Source of the DNA: Pochonia chlamydosporia 170
Lineage: Eukaryota; Ascomycota; Sordariomycetes; Hypocreales; Clavicipitaceae
Length of the DNA: 64,000 bases
Direction: 5' to 3'
Assembly (NCBI RefSeq): GCF_001653235.2
Contig: NC_035796.1
Location: forward strand, 2,542,001-2,606,000
The position numbers and the translations under genes are program-made. Positions 1 through 12,380 of this stretch are shown here, one piece after another; position 1 is the first letter of the stretch; each line of letters begins with the position of its first letter. The notes below the pieces were generated by a model. The model saw only the letters and a list, made by a program, of their open reading frames with translations, made no database searches and had not been told where the DNA came from.

Positions 1-503
1 TATACTAGCGATCTGCGAGGCTCCATGCAAGGTATGTAGGCACGGCTACCACGGTATATGTCCTCGCAAGCCACTCAACTAAATTTATGAGGATACAAAG
101 CTTAAAGCTTTGGGTTGAAGATTGTGGGTTGCCCTGGCTATGATACTGTACGTAGTCTCTCGGCCGAAGATCCAATATCGAAGCTAATATGAATATGGCT
201 AACTTACCTGACTTCCCGACCGACATTTAGACATTGAATTGTACTAACTAGCGGCCTCCTAACACTATTCTCGTCAAATGCAATGCAAACTAATAAGGTG
301 GCTTGCGATTGAAAGTTCGACAGAACTTTCGATACTTGGACCTCTAGGACAGACATGGAAATATAAAGGCCCAGCAATCCCCCAATCCATCCTGAAAAAG
401 TTGAACAGAGTCAACCCAACACATCCTCACTTAGACACTCAAGTCTCACCATCTTTCATTACTTTCAGTATCTCACTACTCCAGCCAACTAAAAGCCGTC
501 ATC
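1..503. other. Intergenic, no gene seen
   Basis: No reading frame here looks like a protein. The last 100 bases are CT-rich and hold repeated CCAACT/CCAGCCAACT tracts before the HsbA-like start codon, as in fungal promoters and 5' leaders. Confidence 0.5.
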
Positions 504-1052
504 ATGAAGCTCTCTACGCCCTTCACCCTCTTCGCCGCCTTCTCTGGCGTGTGGTCTATAGTCATCCCAAGACACCTCCCTATCGCTCAAGTCATGACCG
601 ATCTTACCAAAAGCATACGACAACTAGACAAGGCTTTCATAGACTTCAGGGACGACAATGCCCACATTGAACCCGTCATTAAAGCCGCCGACCATGTCAT
701 CGCGACGATCGGCAATGGCCAAAAGGTAGCCGATCAACTCGACCCGATCGAAATCAAGGACGCCATTCCCCTTATCAAACCCGTCCGGACCCTCAACAAG
801 TGGGTCAAGAAGCTTCTCGGAGATATGAAGATACGTAGGCTACAGATCCAAACGGCCAAGGCGTGTACCATCACGCACGAAAAAGTCCACGAACTCAACC
901 ACGGATCTCAAAAGCTCATTGACACTGTTCACGGGAAGCTCAAGGCCGCGTTGGCTAGAGCGGCGGCTAAGCCCTTTATCGACGGTATCAAGAAGCTGCT
1001 CGAGGAATCCGAGGCAGCCTTCTCTGCAGAGAGATGCGTCAACGAGGATTAA
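504..1052 (+). CDS. Secreted HsbA-like surface protein
   Basis: Single-exon 182-residue protein. Residues 1-19 form a signal peptide (Lys at position 3, then an Leu/Phe/Ala-rich core). The rest is an all-helical amphipathic protein without an enzyme signature: an alternating pattern of a short helix with Asp-Leu-Thr-Lys-Ser-Ile, an Ala-Ala-Asp-His-Val-Ile segment, then a long Ala/Lys/Glu C-terminal helix. This pattern fits the hydrophobic surface-binding protein A / cell-wall galactomannoprotein family, whose members are secreted and bind hydrophobic surfaces or cell wall; the family call is from pattern memory. The start is chosen because it gives the signal peptide. It neighbours a secreted glutaminase-like gene and lies 8 kb from a hydrophobin, so the left end is rich in surface/secreted functions. 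Confidence 0.7.
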   Translation: MKLSTPFTLFAAFSGVWSIVIPRHLPIAQVMTDLTKSIRQLDKAFIDFRDDNAHIEPVIKAADHVIATIGNGQKVADQLDPIEIKDAIPLIKPVRTLNKWVKKLLGDMKIRRLQIQTAKACTITHEKVHELNHGSQKLIDTVHGKLKAALARAAAKPFIDGIKKLLEESEAAFSAERCVNED

Positions 1053-1912
1053 CTGTGGTATCAACACGGGCAATTTAAAGGGAAGAGTGGATGACGGACC
1101 TGGTTTCACGATTTCACGATTCCAACAGCTGGTACCACATGGGATGGGATCGCACAACACACCAAAGAAAATAAAAGAAAAAAAAAACGCGCAAAACACA
1201 AAAACACAAAAACAGGTCGGTTAGACACTATAGTTTAATAGAGTTAACTGGCCCAAACCAACCCCGTCCCTCCGTACCATCAGGTGATATAGCCCTTGAA
1301 CCGTCAAAATTAGCCACCCACGATGAGTGTAGTAAGAGAGGCTATGCTGTGTTGACAATAGCAGTGGCTTCAGTCCTGGCGTTGTAACCCAATCTTAAGT
1401 TAGGTTTTTAGCCGCGCTCGCTAGTACCTTTCAGAGTTGCTCATTGTCAAACTTAATTGTAGCATCTCCCTACAGAACAGACTTGTTTTCTCTAGTTTTT
1501 GACATGTACAGGGAGCCTGGCATCTTTTCTGGAACTTGTGGGTAGTTCGCGTGACGGGCTAGAAGGTTGGCGCTACGGGATGGATAGGGTTTGCAGCCCA
1601 GTCTGGGGTATTTGGCGGAACTGAGCGAGTGGAAGAGAACACGGAGAGCCTTGACGCTCGACTACGAGTAGACCCGTGTGATACGTGTGTTCTATTCCGT
1701 TTCCTGCAACCAAAATGCAGTGTTATTCAGCGAGTGCAGGGCCCTGTATACCTTTGAACTATGCAACTGCAAAGCATAAAAATACCATGTATGTATGTAC
1801 AGCAAACTTCAATCCTCAGTAGCGACCGGTCTACTCTAAGCAAGAGGTTTCTTGTAGAAATGCTCAAAAGGCAGGGAAAAAAAGAACAATGCCAACACTA
1901 TGTATGCTGCGT
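1053..1912. other. Convergent intergenic region, no gene seen
   Basis: Spacer between the 3' ends of the HsbA-like gene and the glutaminase-like gene. It starts with an A-rich stretch around 1165-1215 that may be the 3' UTR/polyadenylation zone. No coding potential recognised. Confidence 0.5.
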
Positions 1913-4326
1913 CTATTTCTTTAACGAAAGTAATGAGAACATACCACCCACCACAGGTCTCGCGGTGAATTGAAGACCACCAGGGTAGCCACCTGTATTT
2001 ACGTCATACAAGTCGGTGAAGGCACGCCAAGTAGACGTTTCATTGATCCATTTGGCAATTTTTGAGATGAACATGCGCTTGGTTTCCGGTTTGGCCACTG
2101 CTGCGGCGAACATTTCCCAGTCTACTTTGGTCCACACGTTTCGGGTGTCCAAAATGACGCCGTACTGCTTTTGAGACTTGAGATAAAAGTCGCTCTGCAT
2201 GTCGTAGATCTCCTGCGGGACAAAATTGAGACCAAGGACCTTGTCTGGGTAAATGTTGTATAGAAGGCCTGGCACACGCACATTAGCTTGCCACGATCAC
2301 ATAGTGGTGTTATGGAAACAGGCGAACATACCATAAGAGTCTTTATTGTCGTACTGAAGCATTGAGTGGCCAGCTTCGGCGTTGACACCATGTTTTGTCC
2401 AGAAAGCCAGATATTCCTTGGCCAGTGTCGAGTATTTGCTGCTCTTATCCTTATGTCCAGCTCGCGTGGCAACTTCTGACATTGCTTGGAGGGCGATTAT
2501 GCCTTTGATGGCTAGGTTTGTCTGGTTGCTAAAGACACATCGTATTAGTAAAGACCTTAATTAGGTTGGACAATTCTGGACCTACGCAAGGTGCCCAGCA
2601 AAGTCATCCGTAGACAGCTGGTTAGCAGGAATCTTGGCGTCTCTGATCAGGTACTCGGCCCACTTGGACAGCAGATCCCAGTTATCAGCCAGGTATTTGT
2701 TGTCATGCTTCCGTTGAGAATACGCCAGCATCATGATGATCATGTTTCCACACTCCTCCAAGGGCATCGGTTCATCATCACCCTTCGGGTAGCCGAGCGC
2801 TCGCGGGAATCGTCCCAGATCATGTTGCGCCCAGTCATTCGGGTAATGGTACCGATCATTGAGGAGTAGTGGCTCAAGAAGGTACTTGAGCAAGTTTGCA
2901 TCAAAGTACAAGAGGATTGGGAATGCCGGGAAGATGACATCAACAGTCTGTATGTCACTGTTTGAGGAAATCTCCTTCAAGAAAATCAGGGGATTCGAAG
3001 GAGTGCCAGTGTAAGCCAGGGCACCAAAGGTTTGGCGAACAGCCAGAGTGGTAATTGTCGCATAATCCTGGCCGCCAGCGGCAACAGAGTCTCGCTGGAT
3101 GCGGATGTCCATACGGTTTGAGTAATGCATGGCATAGTCGTAGTCTTTGTAGAAGGCCGCTGCTAGTTCATTTTCCTTGTAATACGATATCCAGAGGGAG
3201 GGCATGCTTTGCGGCTCAGCCTCTTTACCAACAAACTGAATGCTCTCCTCCTGGGCCACTCCAATGGTGAACAGAGTAGTAACCCAGCTGTTCTTAACAG
3301 TACCCAAATCGCGAGACAAGGCAAAAACGGGCCTAGAAAGCATTAGTTAGGCAGCCTCCATCATTAGCTACTCGATACGCGAGCAATTCACTTACCATCT
3401 GTCCCGGACTGCGCGGAATTCGTTGTCAACGTTGTTGTCCAAAGCTCCTTGCTTGAGAAACTGTCCGCGCACGTCCACATCCGCGCCAATCTTGTAGCTT
3501 ACGCCGGCCTGGTCACCGGTAGACCAGTACCAGTTTCCCCAAGCTGCATTTTCTCCATCCTCCTGGAAAACTCTTTGCTTCTGCTTCCAGAATTTGTGGC
3601 TGCGTACTCCAGACGCTGATGAGGTATCCCATTGAACGACCGATGTTGTATCGCCCGATGCCCATTCTAATACCAGGTTAGCCTAGTACTACAAAACCAA
3701 CCGTTGGAAATCGTTAGGGTACTTTGACGCACCTCCTGATACGTCGGAATAGACCTGAACCTTGTGTGAGGCACCATCCCGAGACTTGACGTTAACAACA
3801 ATATATGAGAAAGGGATTGACTGGCGCTTCAAGTCATCCGGGAAGACCGGCGATAGAAATTCGATCCTCATGTCCACCTTTCCAGCGACGGACATGTTGA
3901 AAATGCTGCGGGTTGTCGTGTACTCCATGCTCAGTTGATCTACATTTGGAGCTCCAGGGGCGCCTCCCATCCAGTTGTAGACTTGATCGTCGACCTTGAC
4001 GAAGCCTTGCCATCCTTGAACTCCGGTGCTGTGCGTGAACAACTGGTTAGCTTGTATTGACTTTGCCATAGTCATGAAGACCATCTGTGCTGACATGAGT
4101 TAGAAATAATGTATTCAGGGGAGACCTACGCCCAAAATTTAGGCCATTGGCCGGGAAGGACACCATGGGGACCATTTTGTTGCCCATTAAGCCATACGTT
4201 GAGATATGGGTTGCGGACAGCCAAGGGAATAGCTGGAGGCCTGGCTGGAGTAAAGGTAGGGCCGGCACCTACTTGTCCCCCAAGAATGGTAAGGACTGCC
4301 GCCGAGGCGAACTTCATGAACTTCAT
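1913..4326 (-). CDS. Secreted glutaminase A-like protein (GtaA family)
   Basis: Six exons: 4326-4130, 4028-3733, 3666-3396, 3332-2586, 2528-2332, 2286-1913, giving 693 residues, the usual family length. GtaA-type enzymes are secreted fungal glutaminases that release ammonia from glutamine. Seen: signal peptide at residues 1-21; the N-terminal WPKFW motif joined across intron 1 to TGVQGWQGFVKVDD; a central domain with WVTTLFTIGVAQEE; the helical toroid segment with YHYPNDWAQHDLGRFPRALG and the MPLEECGNMIIMMLAYS motif; and the closing ARPVVGG near the C-terminus. Intron 1 was placed by that homology: a shorter alternative (acceptor near 4088) would add about 20 residues. The last intron is only 45 nt. 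Start 4326 is preferred; a second Met lies at 4317. A role in nitrogen scavenging is inferred from the family. Confidence 0.88.
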
Positions 4327-7300
4327 GACACCAGGCAACCGTGATAGGGTTTGCTGAAGGCCAGGGGAGGAGATTGTCGACAACCAAGGTGTCTCAACCA
4401 CCATCTCATAGAGGCCCTCCCCCGTTGTATTTATACTAGGCACATACATGGATGCGGTTTTACGAAGGACAGCCCTTCTAAATTGGAAATGAGAGTAACA
4501 CAGTGATCCAGAAAAAGACCGCGGCAACAGGCAGGGGGGTGTGCGTAGACGTGAAGGTGTGCGTGCGTGCGTCCGTGTTGCGCTGTATGCTTCCGTATGT
4601 ATGCGTATGTAGATATGATTCGATGTGGGCTATGCCTCTAATGGCGGCCTACCAGGTTCCAAGAGAGGTGAAATACAGTTAAATTGATGCTTGATCAAGA
4701 AGGAAGATGCTGCCAAAAGATTTTGACCCTCAGGCGTAGAGCGAAGGAAAGTTCACACCCAAGTTCCTAGAACAGACACATGGACAGGACAAAATTCAAG
4801 ATTGACGCTGGAGAAATTTGAACCTAGATGAGAGTTCAGACGGTTAGTCTGCAGAGCAAAACATCTGAGCTGCCTGGGATTCTAACGTTCAGTCGGTGCC
4901 ACTTACTTCCACCAGTAACCTGCAAGGCCAGGACAATGTAGTAGAAACCAGACAAGAGAAAGAAAAGGCGAGAAGGGAAGTCGGGCCGGGAACCACAGGA
5001 TCCAACGCCCGAAAGTTGCAAGGCACAAAAGAAAGTAGGAGAGACCAAGCGGAGTGGGTAAAATCCGCCTGTACGACTCAGAAGGTGTAGGTCATCACGA
5101 TGGAAACGTTGGGCGGTGGTAATTTCGATGGGACCGACTTGGCTTTGGCGCGAACTGCTCGGGTATCTAGGCTGCCAGAGCCCGTTTCCAAACGTGTCAC
5201 CGTTTTCCTGATGTAGTTTGGATGTTAGACGAAAAACTCTAGAAACCTTGAGCAAGCATCGTGAGCTCTTGTTAGTCTGATGGTAGAAGAGGAAAAGAAA
5301 CGGAGGACAGGGCAGGGGTTGAGTGGCATGGACATGTGCGAAATGGGCGATGGACGGGGGTGAGAAATCCGGGGTCATGGTCAAGGTCATGCGTGGGGTT
5401 GACCTTGAACAATGGTGAGGGGTGTGCGGCTGTGGCGTCAAAAGAGTGAATTTGGTAGGTTTGAGAAGAGTCATGAGACACAACGGGAACAGAACTGGAT
5501 GGGATGGGGTTTTGGAGATGTTGGAGAAGCATCTGATATTGGGCATGAGGGGAGTTTTGAAGAGGGGTTCGTCTGGCCCAGATGCTGCAAGCCTCCATGG
5601 CCAGCCATAAATGCAACCACTTTTCGAAACTAGTCGTGAAGACGAAGGAAGCATCGCATGGCATCGTGTAGCATCGAACCGGAACCTCGTGCATGAGCAT
5701 ACCAACAACAGCACCAGCTCTAGCACCCGCTAAAGGCTTCAATAAGGCCGCGTGATGGCCGATACAACCACTCACTGGCGGTTACGTTCGTCTTGACGCC
5801 TCCAGGGGTGCTTTTGGGCATTTGATGCGACCAAACCTCGTCGGTTGCGAAATGGCTGCGAAATGGCTTCGAAACAGTCGAACAAAGAGGTGAAGCCGTT
5901 GAGAGACGCAACGGCCGCCGGGGTCACGAGATGCTGCTGATGGCTGGCCGGGGATAGGCGGAACGGACTGAAGGAGACAAATAGATACCAACCTACCTGC
6001 AGAGAGATGCCGAAATGGTTTCAATAATGCATTAATTGGGTACGGGTCGATCTGAATTCGCCAGTTTGGGCCTCGCATGCATGGAAGTGCAGATGCAGGC
6101 GCACAAACGGCTGCAACAGCGGTGCACGTGCAGGTACGAACTTTGTCTTCACGTCCACCGTCGTTCCTTCCCTTCCTCAGGTCTGGTAAAAGGCCGAGAG
6201 AACAAGGCAGAACCGTCGATTTCCAAGGCGATTGCTGTTTGGACGCTTCAATGTTGACACGGTAGAGCAGGCAGAACACCTCGGACAAAAGGAAGACGAG
6301 ATTTCAATTCCTTTGTGCTCATTAAACTATTGCTGTTAAAGGCAACATTCGCGCCACTGTTTTAGGACGAATGACGCCTTGCCGTATGGTGATCAACATT
6401 GCAACCCCTCGATTTGCATTGTGGCCGAAACACGTCTGAGGTCATGGTGGCTGCAAAATTATGGTCCTATTCAAGACCAAAGTCGTTGTCATTGCGCGCC
6501 AAAAGACCCAGGTTGGTGAGTTGCTTGTGAAATCTCTCTGCTCAATTTCCATATTTAATCATTGTGTCCTCAATTGCCAACAGTTTTGCAGTTCGGCCGG
6601 TGGATCAAAAGCATAAGTGTGGTAGTACACAGAGCATACTGATCCTGAGACTCACATGCTACAAACGAACCAGACAACATGGAGGTACAACATGAGGCCA
6701 ACAGAATACAGTGCTCGCCAATCTGCCAGGAGGGGGTGTGATGTCCCTCACCGTCTTTGCTTCAGCACGTCCGGAGCCAGAGTGACGATGCTCATCTCCA
6801 CTGTCTGGTGCTTTGCTTGCAAAACGTGAGACTCCCACTGACCACACCGTCTAGGAAGCAATAATAGGTGCGCTCCGAGACGCATTGTAAGGACAAATGC
6901 CTGCCAAGTCTCCGAGAGAAACCTACCAGACTCTATCCCCAAACCCCAAAAACAGCAAGCTGCGAGCTTTCGGTCCTTTGTTCAACATCCATACTGGTTC
7001 ACCCTCAACGTCACATCTGAATAATTTTCTTGAGCCATTTTGGACCGTTTGATGTCCCATTCTCTTTCACCAGAAAATCCGTTGGGATGGTTTCCGGAGA
7101 ATCAATGCTTCCCGACTGTGACATTGTCCATTTCTCGTGAGCGGTTCAACTAGGCACAACACTCGGCCCCATCCATAAAGATAAGCGCCACAGCCCTGGG
7201 CTTGTGGCTGTTCCATTTTCCCTGCCATGGTAGGAGACTTGCTTTTGCAGGATGACTGGCCGGCTTCGCTTTGACGGTGCATAGGCAAAGTTTAAAACAG

Positions 7301-8587
7301 ACAATGGGTTGGAACTTGGCACATGTCCATAAAGTCTTGGTAATTCAGACATATATGTTCATTTTGCATCACTGCGCATTGGCATTTCATGGTCACAAGC
7401 TTGTTCTCTTCTCCTCAAAACCTTTTTGCCTTTCAACCTCAACACTCTCCTGCCGCAAGTATCACAACATAGGGAACCGCGTGTTCGACACTTCGAGGAG
7501 AACCTGGCGCGGATGTAACCCTCTTGGCCCGTTTATCCAGATTCCGAATGGCTAGTATAATTTAGCCCATTACTTCGTCAACTTGCCGGACTCACTGACG
7601 CACGGTTACGCTGTCCGCCTTTTAGTCAAACCCCCATGTCACTAGTCCGTCAGCCAACAACTCCATAACCTCGGAATGGCAACCGACCTGAGTTAAGCCT
7701 GGAATTTCTTGTTGCATCAGCTCTCTGCATGCCTTCCTCGTGATAGGAGCAAATGATGCGGTTCATTTCCACCGCCGCAACCTGCATTTGCGGTAACGGT
7801 CTCGCTCGGGAGGGCCATGACGGGCACTCCACAATGATTTGAACAGAGCGTAGGTGTAACGTCTCAAGAGGCTCATACCTGGCCATTTTTAGGCTACGAC
7901 ACGAGTTTTCTTCTGCAATGACGGGACATCTCATTCTATCTCAAGGTGCCATGGGCTATGAATACAGATTCCTTGTGGTATCTATCCGTGTACGATGCGT
8001 GGAAGCCCCAGCTAACACCTGCATTGGCGCATCCCGTTTCGCTTGTTGTGTGGACGAAGCTTGAAGCATGGACATTTTGACGATCACCGGCCGGCACGAC
8101 GCATGTCAATACGGAGTATTCTCATAAGAGATTTATGGTACCACAAGGAATTCATGCGTTTTAGACATGTATTGTCGCCTGCCCCGTCACGTTGACGAAG
8201 TTACCCTTCTCTGCCTCAGCATATACCCGCCGGAGTCACCCGAAGGAAAGATGAACTTGCAATTACGAGCAGTGAAGTGCCGTGACAGTTTAGTTCCTCT
8301 TTGAAATTTAGTAATGAGCAACAGAATGAGAGCTCATCCCTTGCCTCACTAACATGACGTCAGGAGCGAAGGGAGACCAAGACTGTCAATCAACCACCCC
8401 GCCGACGTACCAGAATATGATCAAGGAGTTGAAAGCCACTGTTCCACGACGAAAAGTGGAAAAGCACGGCCAGAGGGTCGTATTTATTTAAATTGACAAT
8501 AAATGCACTCGCTTCTCCAATCGGCGGATGTCGTCTTGTAATTCCATTCGCCGACTTTCCCGAATATTGAAAGCTGCAGATACAGAA
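4327..8587. other. 4.2 kb region without a convincing gene
   Basis: Open frames exist (for example 296 codons on the minus strand at 4836-5726) but they are low-complexity Ser/Leu/Pro/Arg translations, with no domain, no signal and overlapping frames open on both strands. GT-rich simple sequence (GTGTGCG/GTATG units) occupies about 4545-4610. The stretch may hold long regulatory DNA, a non-coding RNA or lineage-specific genes I cannot recognise. Confidence 0.4.
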
Positions 8588-8938
8588 ATGAAGACAATTT
8601 TCACCATCTCTGTCGGGTTGCTTGGCACCTGCGCGGCATCCAGTGTCTGTCCACCAAGTCTTCTCAGCGGCAACGCAGTTTGCTGCTCAACCAACGTTCT
8701 TGGTGCCTTGGGTCTTGACTGCACACCCCGTACGTTTCCTAACTTCAACCAAGAAAGACATTTAACATTGCATCATGTTGGGGAGGCAGTTTGCTAACTA
8801 TGCTTCATAGCCAACCGCACGCCTATTGATGGACCCGATTTGGCAAGCATTTGCAGCGAAGACGGCAAGGAGGCAACGTGCTGTGGCGTTCCGATTGTTG
8901 GACAAGGCGTTGTGTGCAGTCCTGCTCTTGGCGCATAA
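8588..8938 (+). CDS. Class II hydrophobin
   Basis: Two exons, 8588-8729 and 8811-8938, 89 residues. Signal peptide at residues 1-17 ending at an Ala-Ala site. All eight cysteines are present with the exact class II spacing: C-x10-CC-x11-C-x16-C-x8-CC-x10-C. The conserved CPPSLLSGNAVCC start and the VLGALGLDC block are typical. The protein is secreted and self-assembles into amphipathic monolayers on hyphae or spores, lowering surface tension and aiding adhesion. The intron follows the fourth cysteine, a common position in class II hydrophobin genes. No other hydrophobin is present in the window. The identification rests on the complete cysteine pattern and is secure. Confidence 0.96.
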
Positions 8939-10901
8939 ATAGCAGTTTCGGGCTCGATTAGCCACGCCAATTCAAATTCTCATGAAACGGAGGTTGGCTG
9001 CCGTTTGAGATCATGGTACTTGCTCTTGTATAATAGACATGTATGTATACAAGCACGGACAAATCTACACCCGATGTGACTACACAATTTAAGCAGCTGC
9101 CCATAGCATTGATAAATGCCTGTCCTTAACCATGATTAGTCCATGCACCCACACTGCTATTAAGCTTAACATTAAGTTGATCACGCTTGGTTCCATTGCC
9201 GGGGCGGACCGGCAGTATGCAAATGCCGCCGTGCCTTTCACCAGCCTGCATGGCATCACTTGACGGGGCGTGTATCAAACTTTCTGGGCAAAGAATGAAG
9301 TCTGGATGATCGACACTGTCATGTGGTGCGGTTCATGCTGGAGGGTGAACTGTTGGTTGAGGTGCGTTGGCGGCGTTTGAATGGGTGGTTCGATGTACCC
9401 CGCAGATATATCGCCATTGTAAAGACTCCGAGATTCTTATGTTTCGAAGAGTTTAGTTTCTGTTTGGATATCGTTCTTGGGACTGGTCGCTGATATTCCC
9501 GGATCCGATGGTGTACCTGAGGGTGTCAATGTTGGGCTGTGTTGCGAAGTATGTGCCACTGGTCGTGACGTAGGGTAGTGAGCGATGCGTTATCAAGACA
9601 TGAATAGCTTGAAGGCTTCACTTTTATGTGAATTGCAATGGTATACTGTATAAACTCTACTGGAGGCAAGTTGGTGAAGGAAGACACATCGCTGGCAACC
9701 TCAATCCTCAGGACTAGACCTCTGCGGGCCTAGCTTGGGGTCATATGGCGATATTGATGCACGTCTTGACTTGACTGATGAACGCATGAAATAATACAAC
9801 AGCAGGCATCTGAAACAGTTAGAGGTGTGTCATCCTGGTTATGTAGATAACTGCTACAAGTGTTTTGCTCAGATCCGTGGTAGCAGCAGGGGTGCGGCCG
9901 TTATGTTATAAGTGAGCACGAGGAATTGCTAACGGTTAATTGTATCGTTTCTGGGGTATTTCCATGTACAGCTTAGCCATAGTGACAAGTATAAGTTATT
10001 GGCTCTTTTCGTATCTATGCTGCTCGGCTAGGTTTCTCTTTGACCGGCACAGCCAATACAGTGTTATTGCACTCTGTCTCACCGCAGTTGTCAGGTTTTC
10101 CAAAAGTTTGGTACCGCCTGAAACAGAAATCGCAAAGTAACACTCAACAAACTCTTTCGACAACATTAGAAGACACTGTTTGTACTAATTTCAAGCTTGA
10201 TGAGGATTTAATTCGATGGAACCTTGGGTTGTTTAAGTTTTCGTGCATATTGACGTCAAAGACGGCAGAGTAGGCTTCAGAAGTCTTTCCAGTTGAATAG
10301 CCAGTTGCTAGCCTACTCAGAAGCTTGATCTACACAACTGTTCACAACCGCTGCCATCTCGCCTGCTGCTTTGGTACATGGGCCGGTGGCATTTTGAGCT
10401 TGGGCGTAAAGATAACCGGAACGAGCACAGTGAGGCTGTCAACATGCCCAACATAACATCAAGTTGCAGATTCCTCGTCTAGCAGAGTTAGCAGTTGTCA
10501 CAGCCCCACCACAGCAATTGGTAGACCTTCCATGATGGTGCATAGGGAAGATGGCGCAGCACAGAAGATCCTCGTCAAACACCCAGAGTGCTGCGCCTCC
10601 CCCAGCAACATGGCGCCCAGTTCTTGAGCCACCAAGCTAGGAAACTTGAAGCAATTGAGATTCGTAGGAACATCTCCTGCATCAAAAAGGCGGCAATAAA
10701 GTCATTGCCAACATGTCAGCCTCATTTCTAATGGGGCGAAGATGCGGCAACCCTTGTTAGTGGAAGTAAGCATCCACATGTTAGACCAGGCAGTCATGAT
10801 TCCACAATTTCTATAAATCTTCCGAATGACCTCATCCCAGTAAGCTTCGAGTGCAACTCAACATAGCACTTCTTCAACCGCCAAGTTGGCTCATTGTCAA
10901 C
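8939..10901. other. Intergenic, no gene seen
   Basis: About 2 kb between the hydrophobin and the next gene. Frames at 9940-10273 are short and featureless. No tRNA, repeat or conserved motif recognised. Confidence 0.45.
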
Positions 10902-11729
10902 ATGTCCTACAACTCGAAAGCCTCTGCGCTGCAACAGCCACAAGATCCGCAAAAGGATTCATCTTCATCCCAACCACCAGCCTACTCCTCCCCTGCATTC
11001 AGAACAACATTCGGCTCCGTCTCCCTCCACATGAGCGACCGAATCCGCTTCGTCCAATTCCCACCCGAAGACATCGCCGTCATAAAGAACACCATACAGC
11101 GCTCCTGGGCATGGGGCATCCAAGCCGAGCGCCCGTACTCGGTCTCATACGAATTCAAGCTGCGAGGAAGTCCCTGGAGCGGTTCCGGCACCGGCTCATA
11201 CGCCGTGCCTGCGCTTATACTCATGCGAGAGGTATTTGCGAGCCTGTACTCCATGGGCTGGATAATGACAGCGTCAACCGACATATCGCGCAAGAAGTTC
11301 GACAAGGATACGCTGATATTCCGCAAACAACCTGTGCCACCGCCGGCTGCTACCTGGACGGCTATTTCGTTCAAGACGGGGGATAAGCTGCGGTTTTTGG
11401 GGGCGCCGCCGGAACTCATAGCCGCGTTTTCTACGCTGCTTAAGAATATGAAGCTGCTGCAGTCGGAGGCGGTCAAGGACCCGAGGCTGCAGTATCATGA
11501 GTTTAAACTCTATGGGTATCCGTGGGCGGCGACTGGTGAAGAGACGATGAAGACGCGTGTGTTGATTCTGAAGTTGGTTGAGTTGTTGGAGCTGCATGGC
11601 TGGAGTTTGTATGCGAGTATTGATCAGAATAGCGGTCCTTCAGGCGATTCGAATTACAGCGAGACGGATAGTTGGTATTGTGTGAAGTCTTCGGACTGGC
11701 GGCCGGGGAGTATCATTTTGCATAGGTAG
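10902..11729 (+). CDS. Unknown protein with a duplicated ~95-residue domain
   Basis: Single exon, 275 residues when started at 10902 (MSYNSKAS); an upstream in-frame Met at 10851 would add 17 residues but they look like leader. The N-terminus is polar and disordered (Gln/Ser/Pro). Two copies of one module follow, about residues 45-145 and 155-260. Each has an opening DRIRF/DKLRF strand, then PPE(D/L)IA, a helix, YEFKL/HEFKL followed by G-x-PW, a helical LILM/LILK segment, and a closing GW-(I/S)-(M/L)-x-AS. There is no signal peptide or membrane segment. I do not recognise a named family; similar hypothetical proteins occur in fungi as far as I recall. The internal duplication is directly visible. 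Confidence 0.8.
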   Translation: MSYNSKASALQQPQDPQKDSSSSQPPAYSSPAFRTTFGSVSLHMSDRIRFVQFPPEDIAVIKNTIQRSWAWGIQAERPYSVSYEFKLRGSPWSGSGTGSYAVPALILMREVFASLYSMGWIMTASTDISRKKFDKDTLIFRKQPVPPPAATWTAISFKTGDKLRFLGAPPELIAAFSTLLKNMKLLQSEAVKDPRLQYHEFKLYGYPWAATGEETMKTRVLILKLVELLELHGWSLYASIDQNSGPSGDSNYSETDSWYCVKSSDWRPGSIILHR

Positions 11730-12380
11730 GATATGGCGACGTGTAATTATTTGTTTCATTGCCAGTGTGGACCGAGCGCTTCAATATTTATAGCCTGTCG
11801 ATTGATCTAATGATAATAATGAGCTCCTTCACAAATTCAACTACGCCATTTGCTTGCAGCGGCGTGGAATAAGGCTGCGGCCTGGCATCCAATGGCTACT
11901 GTATGTGTTGTGAAAGACCTGGGTTCAACTTTGCAGCCAGCAGGACGAGGCTATTGTTTCAAGTTTGGTAATACCTGCAAACGAACCGTACAGCTACTGC
12001 TCATCAGTCTCATGCAGGCTCATTCAGCTGCGTACTTGGCGGCTAGGTTGGGGGCTGTGGCAACCAAATGCCAGCCAGTAGTTCCCGTCTGAGGCTGCCA
12101 CGCAACATTAAAGCCGGTCAATCCAACTGTGAAGAAATGAGACGAGAAACTTCACAGTGAGGCTGGTCTTCAGCATGCAGGTCTAAATTTGTGCGACCAT
12201 GAGGGCTCTGGGCTGACTGCATGACGCGTGTCACTTGTAGCCGTTTGCAAGTTGATTATAAGTGCAGAGATTCAGCCCATCTTCGAATGCGAGTCTCATT
12301 GTTCACAACACACTGAACTTTCAGAGAGTTCCAAAAGAACAAAACTTAGCTTTCATCAGCTTGCTGGCACCAAAATCGCC
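11730..12380. other. Intergenic, no gene seen
   Basis: Holds the 3' end of the duplicated-domain gene and the presumed promoter of the next gene. An 80-codon frame at 11850-12092 has no recognisable features. Confidence 0.45.

Noticed and set aside
840..1199. 119-codon minus-strand frame over the HsbA-like gene
   Set aside because: It is the antisense shadow of the HsbA-like coding region; the plus-strand protein has a signal peptide and a coherent helical pattern.
4029..4096. Using the 4096 Met or nearby acceptors as the second exon start of the glutaminase-like gene
   Set aside because: Those joins do not keep the frame; the acceptor at 4029 keeps it and restores the WPKFW-A-TG motif of the family.
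4836..5726. 296-codon frame on the minus strand in the gene-poor gap
   Set aside because: The translation is rich in Ser, Leu, Pro, His and Arg with no domain or signal logic, starts in a Leu/Cys run, and overlapping frames are open on the other strand and phase; no GC3 bias toward coding.
10982..11597. 164- and 107-codon minus-strand frames over the duplicated-domain gene
   Set aside because: Shadows of the plus-strand gene; they do not preserve the visible internal duplication.
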